64,000 nucleotides of DNA from Streptomyces odontomachi (GTDB lineage Bacteria; Actinomycetota; Actinomycetes; Streptomycetales; Streptomycetaceae). Location of the stretch: contig NZ_JAMJWG010000008.1 in NCBI RefSeq assembly GCF_024435355.1, positions 248,001 to 312,000 on the forward strand. Direction: 5' to 3'. This document shows, one piece after another, positions 59,453-64,000 of the stretch. Position 1 is the first letter of the stretch. Every line of letters begins with the position of its first letter. Position numbers and translations under genes: made by a program. The notes under the pieces are model-generated. The model was given only the letters and a program-made list of their open reading frames with translations. It searched no databases and was not told the DNA's origin.

Positions 59453-62400
59453 ATGCGCGAGGAGCATCGGGCCGATGCGGACCGGTTGTTGGTGCGGGCG
59501 GTGGAGGAGGAGGCGCGCCGGTCCGGCGGCCGTGTCGAGAAGGAGGTGCTGCTGGGGCGGGCGCGCGAGGCGTTCGCCAGCCTGGCGGCACCGGCCGCCG
59601 AGGAGTACGCCGCGTACACGCGGGCGCTCGACGAAGCACAGGCCGCCCGGCTGACCTTCGGGCGCCGTTTCGCGGCGCAGAAGCCGGCGACCCCGCTGCT
59701 GGTCACGGCAACGACGGCGGTCGCCGCTTATGTCGCGGACGTCACGGCGGGCACCGGCCAGGGCACGGCGCTCGGCGTCGGCGTGACCGTCGCCGTGGTG
59801 GGGGCGGCGACCACGTTCGCCAAGGTGACCGCGGCACACCTGCCCGCCGAGAACCGCCACGCGGGCGCGCAGGGCCGGCCCGGCGGTGTCGAGCAGCTGC
59901 GCCTGGCCTGGCTGACCGCCCTGGAGGTACGCGGCATCCGCCCCTTCATCGACCAGCAGCGCATGCTCACCGCTGCCACCGGCGCCGCGAAACGGACGGC
60001 ACCCGCGCTGCGCCGTACGGACAAGAGTGCGCAGGCACGGCGACGCACCGTGCTACAGCGGTCATTCGCGCAACTTCCGGACGACAGCGGGGCGTTCACG
60101 GGGCGTCGTCAGGAGCTGGCGCAGATCGCGCAGTGGGTGCACGCGGGGCGCGCGGCGCCGCAGACCCGACCGACGGTGGTGGTACTGCACGGCGATCCGG
60201 GATCGGGCCGTACGACGCTCGCGTTGCGCGCCGCGGTCGCGTTGAAGGAGCAGTTCCGTGGCGCATGCGTGGTGGACCTGCGGGGCCATGGTCCCGCCGG
60301 GTCCGGGTCCGGGTCTGGGTCCGGGTCCGGGTCTGGTCCCGTTCCCGGAGCCGGACCCGGTGCCGGGTCTGGTCCCGTTTCCGACGCGTCCCGGGCCGTG
60401 CCGCTGTCGACCCGTAACGCCCTGCTGCATCTGCTCAACCGGCTTGGAGCGCCCCGCGAGCACCTGCTGTTCCGTGAGCGCCCCGCGCAGGACCAGCAGG
60501 GCCAGTTGCGCCGGCTTGCCGAGCTGTACCAGCAGCATCTGACCGGCCTGCCCGTGGTGATCGTGCTCGACGACGCGCACGACGTCGAGCAGGTGCGGGC
60601 GCTGGTCCCGGAGCGTTCCGAGAGTCTGGTGCTGGTCACCGCCCGGGAGCCGTTGGCCCTGCCCGACGACCTGCCGGCCTGGGTGCACCAGTTGCCGGTG
60701 CCGCCGCTGGACGCAGCGAGCTCCGAGGAACTGCTGCGTGCGTCCGTCGACGACGACGCGGCGCCGGGCCCCGTCCTGTGGGACGCGGGGGCGTGCGCCC
60801 GGGTGCGGGAGCTGTGCGGTGGGCTGCCGCTCGCGCTGCGTATCGCGGGTTCAGCCCTCGGTCCGCGTTCGGCCAAGCAACTGGCCGACGACCTTGGCGC
60901 CTACGGGCCCGTGGACCCGGTCGAGCGTGCCCTGTGGCTGCGGTACAGCGACCTGCCGGAGACCGGCCGCCGCCTTTTGCGCCGGCTTGCGCTGGCGGGT
61001 CGGGCGTCGCTGGGCGGCGCGGCGGCGGCGGCGTTGCTGGGCACCGCGGAGGCGGAGGCGGAGCGGGAGCTGACGGCGCTGTCCCGGGCCGGCCTGCTCG
61101 ACCAGGTGCGTGGCAGCCGCTACCGCCTGCACACCGTCGTACGCGCTTTCGCGCGGGCACGGTTGCGCGACGAGGAGCCGCCCGCGGAGCGCACTGCCGC
61201 GCAGGAGCGGCTGATCGTGAACTACGCGGAACTCGCCGACTCGGTGATCCGCCTTGTCGACGGCAAGACGTCGACCCGGGCGGACGCCGCCTTCCACGCC
61301 GACGCGATCGGACCGCACGGCTTCCCGTCCCTGGAGGCGGCGTTGCGCTGGCTGGACGACGAGTCCAGCTTCATCACGGCGGCGCTGTGGCACGCGGACG
61401 ACGTGAACCAGGCGGCAGTACTGCGCCTGCTGGGTGCCCTGTGCGACTACTGCCTGCTCCGCGGCGACCTGTACCGCCTCGGCGAGATCAACGAGCTGGC
61501 GCAGGCCGGCGCCGCCCTGCACGCCGGCTCCCCGGGACGCGCGCTCGGAGCCGCCCCTGCGTACACGGGGGAGAGCTCGAGCGCCGCGCGCAGGGCTCAG
61601 GGACCGGAAACGGGACCGGAAACAGGAGCGGAAGCGGAGGCGGCAACGGAAGCGGGAGCGGAAGCCGGAGCGGAACCAGCTCACGTATCGGGCATCCCAG
61701 CCGGGCCAGGCACCACAGCCAGGCCCGGCCCCGCAGCCGCGCAAGGCGCAGCAAACCTCGTCGACCGGAGCCTGCTCGGGCGCAGTGTGCAGTGGCGCAC
61801 CGGTATCGCGGCCCGCCAGGTCGGCGACCTGGACACCGCGCGCAGCACGTTGACGTCGGTGGTGGACTCGTACTTCGAGGCGCGCGAGGAGGCGGCGGCC
61901 GCCCGTGCGCTCGGTTCGCTCGGGATCACCCTGCACCACCAGGGGAATCTGACCGGTGCCGAGGAGAAGTTGCGGGAGGCGCTGGGCCTCCAGGCCGCCG
62001 AGCCGCTGGGCGGTGACCGCGGCTGGACGCTGCACGCGCTCGCGGCGGTGCTACGGGACCGTGGCCGGCTTGCCGAGGCCGTCGACAAGCTCGGCATGGC
62101 CCTCGCGCTGCACCGCGCCAACGAGTCGCCGCACGGCGAAGCGTGGACGTTCTTCCAGTTGGGGCAGTGCCGGCTGCGGCTGGGGGACGTACCGGGCGCC
62201 GAAGCGGAGTTCGACGCCGCGCTCGACGCGTACGGGCGCGCCCACGACCGGCGTGGCGAGGCCTGGACGCTGACCCAGCTGGGGCGCGCCCGGCTGGTCG
62301 ACGGGGACGCCCCGGCCGCGTTCGACCGGCTCAGGCAGGCCGCGGCCCGGCATGCGGACACCGGCGACGCCCGCGGCGAGGCCTGGACCGCGTACTACCT

Positions 62401-63052
62401 GGGCCAGACGCAGGAGGAGACGGGCGACCTGGACCAGGCAATAAGGGACCTGGAGCGGGCGCGGTCGATGTTCTCGCGGATGCGTGACGTCTACGGTCTT
62501 GCCTGTGCCCGGCACCATTCGGCGCGGGTGACGCGTGATCTGCGGGCGGCGCAGACCGGCTCGTTGCGCAACAGCGGTTTCGCGCGCCAGCTGCTGGCGG
62601 ACGCGCGGGCCGACTTCCGGCGGGTCGGTGTGGCGCACGGCGAGGCGTGGAGCTGCCTGGAGCTGGCGGTGATCGAGGCCGGCAACGCCCGCGCGGTGCA
62701 GGCGCTCACCCTGTGCGACGAGGCGGCCGAGCTGTTCGGCTCGTACGGCGACCGGCGCGGCGCCGACTGGGCCCGCTTCCTGCGCTGCACCCTGCTGCCG
62801 TACGCCTCTCCGGGCGGCGTGGAGATCGGCACGGCGGTCGCCCAGGAGGAGCTGTCCCAGTTGGAGCGCGCCGCACACCCGGCCCGTGACACCAAGCTGG
62901 AGGACTGCGTCTCCGCCTACGCCGTGCTCCTGGACCGCGGCGTCGACCTGGACGCCGGCTGGCAGGCCTGGCAGCTGCGCATGGTGCCAGGGCGGCATGC
63001 ACGGGAAGTCATGGGGGTGCCGGTGCAGGACGGGGGCGTGGCCCAGGCGTGA
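59453..63052 (+). CDS. Membrane-associated STAND NTPase with NB-ARC and TPR domains
   Basis: 1199 residues. A charged helical N-terminus (1-75) is followed by a two-helix hydrophobic hairpin (about 81-126). The NB-ARC/STAND NTPase (about 215-560) has Walker A GDPGSGRTTLAL (about 247), Walker B VVIVLDDAHD (about 368) and the GLPLAL motif typical of NB-ARC. A Gly/Ser repeat (GSGSGSGSGSG, about 283-310) is inserted after Walker A. TPR repeats occupy about 770-1115 (GEAWTFFQLGQCRLRLGD and relatives), interrupted by an acidic Ala/Glu insertion at about 717-743. AGGGGG precedes ATG 59453. STAND proteins act as ligand-gated switches in signalling or immunity. The TPRs would sense and the N-terminus may be the effector. 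No partner gene is adjacent. Confidence 0.88.
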   Translation: MREEHRADADRLLVRAVEEEARRSGGRVEKEVLLGRAREAFASLAAPAAEEYAAYTRALDEAQAARLTFGRRFAAQKPATPLLVTATTAVAAYVADVTAGTGQGTALGVGVTVAVVGAATTFAKVTAAHLPAENRHAGAQGRPGGVEQLRLAWLTALEVRGIRPFIDQQRMLTAATGAAKRTAPALRRTDKSAQARRRTVLQRSFAQLPDDSGAFTGRRQELAQIAQWVHAGRAAPQTRPTVVVLHGDPGSGRTTLALRAAVALKEQFRGACVVDLRGHGPAGSGSGSGSGSGSGPVPGAGPGAGSGPVSDASRAVPLSTRNALLHLLNRLGAPREHLLFRERPAQDQQGQLRRLAELYQQHLTGLPVVIVLDDAHDVEQVRALVPERSESLVLVTAREPLALPDDLPAWVHQLPVPPLDAASSEELLRASVDDDAAPGPVLWDAGACARVRELCGGLPLALRIAGSALGPRSAKQLADDLGAYGPVDPVERALWLRYSDLPETGRRLLRRLALAGRASLGGAAAAALLGTAEAEAERELTALSRAGLLDQVRGSRYRLHTVVRAFARARLRDEEPPAERTAAQERLIVNYAELADSVIRLVDGKTSTRADAAFHADAIGPHGFPSLEAALRWLDDESSFITAALWHADDVNQAAVLRLLGALCDYCLLRGDLYRLGEINELAQAGAALHAGSPGRALGAAPAYTGESSSAARRAQGPETGPETGAEAEAATEAGAEAGAEPAHVSGIPAGPGTTARPGPAAAQGAANLVDRSLLGRSVQWRTGIAARQVGDLDTARSTLTSVVDSYFEAREEAAAARALGSLGITLHHQGNLTGAEEKLREALGLQAAEPLGGDRGWTLHALAAVLRDRGRLAEAVDKLGMALALHRANESPHGEAWTFFQLGQCRLRLGDVPGAEAEFDAALDAYGRAHDRRGEAWTLTQLGRARLVDGDAPAAFDRLRQAAARHADTGDARGEAWTAYYLGQTQEETGDLDQAIRDLERARSMFSRMRDVYGLACARHHSARVTRDLRAAQTGSLRNSGFARQLLADARADFRRVGVAHGEAWSCLELAVIEAGNARAVQALTLCDEAAELFGSYGDRRGADWARFLRCTLLPYASPGGVEIGTAVAQEELSQLERAAHPARDTKLEDCVSAYAVLLDRGVDLDAGWQAWQLRMVPGRHAREVMGVPVQDGGVAQA

Positions 63053-63094
63053 GGCGGCTCCGGGGCGCGGTGTGGACCGCGCCCCGAGCCGGGT

Positions 63095-64000
63095 TCACGC
63101 CGTCGTGAGATGGTCACGGATCGCCGCCAGCAGCGTGTCCCGGCAGCTGGCGGGGTCGTCGGCGGCCCAGCACACGTACCCGTCGGGACGCAGCAGCACC
63201 GCGCCGGCGTCCAGGCCGCCGTCCGGGCAGCCGGCGCGGACCAGGTCGACCCCCTGCGGTGACTTTAGGTCGGCGGGGACGACGCCGGCCAGGTCCAGCA
63301 GGACGGCGTGCCCCGTGCCGAACAGCCCGGACAGCCGGGTGGGCCCGTCCGGGGTGACCAGGTCGACGTCGGGCACGCGCTGCCCGATGAGCGGGTGTGC
63401 GCCCGGCAGCTCGTACCGGAGCGACAGGCCCGACATCAGGCCCGCAAGGTGGCGGTTGGTGTCCGGCAACCGCATCAGGTCGGTGACGATGTCGCGCAGC
63501 GCCACCACGTCGGCGGGTGCGTCGGGGTTGGCCAGGACGCGCTGCGCCGAGGTGTGGTGCAGTACGGAGGCGGCCGCCGGGTGACGCTCCGTCTCGTAGC
63601 TGTCCAGCAGGCCCTTGGGGGCGTGGCCGCGCAGGGTCGCGGCCAGCTTCCAGCCGAGGTTGAACGCGTCCTGGATGCCGAGGTTCAGGCCCTGGCCGCC
63701 GAGCGGCGGGTGAATGTGCGCGGCGTCCCCGGCGAACAGCACCCGGCCCACCCGGTACTGCTCCAGCTGGCGGGTGGCGTCGCTGAACCGTGAGGCGTTG
63801 TACACCCCGCCCAGCTCGGTTTCGGTGCCGTAGAGGTCGTGCAGCGCCGCGGTGATCTCGTCGCCCGTCACCGGAGCTTCCCGACCCGTCGGCCGAACCG
63901 TGCCCCGGACCGTTGTCCGGCCCGCCTTCTTCCTCGTGCTGCCGGCCGCCTCCCGACCGCTGCCGCGGTCCGCCCCCCGACCGGTACCGCGCTCCCTCTC
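63095..64000 (-). CDS. FAD-dependent aromatic monooxygenase, 5' part outside window
   Basis: The C-terminal 301 residues of a PHBH-type flavin hydroxylase; the frame remains open to the right edge, so the FAD-binding GxGxxG half is not in view. Seen are the second FAD motif VLFAGDAAHIHPPLGGQGLN, the helix LGIQDAFNLGWKLAA, and a C-terminal thioredoxin-like domain ending AVLLRPDGYVCWAADD, typical of RdmE/PgaE-like polyketide hydroxylases and related catabolic enzymes. Before the conserved part (63872-64000) lies a basic Arg/Gly/Thr stretch unlike the family. The GTG at 63871 is internal to the frame and is not taken as the start. Confidence 0.85.
   Translation of the reverse strand, partial: ERERGTGRGADRGSGREAAGSTRKKAGRTTVRGTVRPTGREAPVTGDEITAALHDLYGTETELGGVYNASRFSDATRQLEQYRVGRVLFAGDAAHIHPPLGGQGLNLGIQDAFNLGWKLAATLRGHAPKGLLDSYETERHPAAASVLHHTSAQRVLANPDAPADVVALRDIVTDLMRLPDTNRHLAGLMSGLSLRYELPGAHPLIGQRVPDVDLVTPDGPTRLSGLFGTGHAVLLDLAGVVPADLKSPQGVDLVRAGCPDGGLDAGAVLLRPDGYVCWAADDPASCRDTLLAAIRDHLTTA

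Overview
The window is a high-GC actinobacterial chromosome segment, almost certainly Streptomyces. The evidence is the strong third-position GC bias, frequent GTG starts, Tat/Sec-secreted pectinases and a DasR-type chitinase promoter, an XRE/DUF397/anti-sigma ATPase (WhiJ-like) triad, GTP-type PEP carboxykinase and several short intergenic repeats that recur in Streptomyces genomes. No rRNA, tRNA, CRISPR array, transposase or phage gene was seen. I support 52 genes, one of them cut by the right edge.

Layout. 1-2.7 kb: a small DUF805 membrane protein, a WD40 propeller protein and tandem repeats. 2.7-6.3 kb: a secreted pectin-degradation operon (pectin methylesterase, then pectate lyase), each enzyme with a ricin-B-type carbohydrate-binding domain. 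It is preceded by a perfect CebR-type box and two copies of a second palindrome. 6.4-9.9 kb: a three-gene module with a small helical ESX-like protein, a 752-residue LXG/DUF6571-like protein and a lipoprotein. 10-16 kb: two paralogous membrane Ser/Thr kinases with external seven-repeat WD40 domains, flanking two secreted fibronectin-III proteins on the other strand. 16-18 kb: a WhiJ-like regulatory triad.

18-35 kb: a large Tad (tight adherence) pilus locus. The minus strand carries OmpA-domain protein, lipoprotein, TadG-like protein, Flp pilin, a NarL-type response regulator and histidine kinase, TadC, TadB, TadA/CpaF, two TadE-like pseudopilins, TadZ/CpaE, CpaB and a conserved CxxC protein. 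Divergent from it lies an unusual 584-residue pilin-like protein, whose membrane segment is a clear paralogue of the Flp pilin but which carries a repetitive N-terminal leader and a roughly 470-residue C-terminal domain. It is followed by a lipoprotein and a small membrane protein. The two pilin genes share a 16-base GC palindrome upstream. No prepilin peptidase gene is present in the window.

35-57 kb is mostly ordinary chromosomal content: GH18 chitinase under a dre element; an Nramp-fold transporter lacking the canonical metal ligands; a D-amino-acid/sugar-acid cluster (RidA, IclR regulator, PfkB kinase / D-amino-acid deaminase, N-acyl-D-amino-acid deacylase) around a likely IclR operator; a secreted protein with an OmpR two-component system; an AlkB-like oxygenase; an alanine-type aminotransferase; PEP carboxykinase; hemolysin-III/TrhA; and a Mut7-C RNase-fold protein. 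56.4-57.2 kb is a gene-free stretch with a 52-base tandem repeat and a striking inverted repeat with arms of about 113 bases. The window closes with a thioredoxin/DUF255 protein, a 1199-residue membrane-associated STAND (NB-ARC/TPR) NTPase and the C-terminal part of a flavin monooxygenase.

A recurring oddity is in-frame minisatellite expansion (18-, 21- and 27-base units) inside or at the ends of otherwise normal genes.
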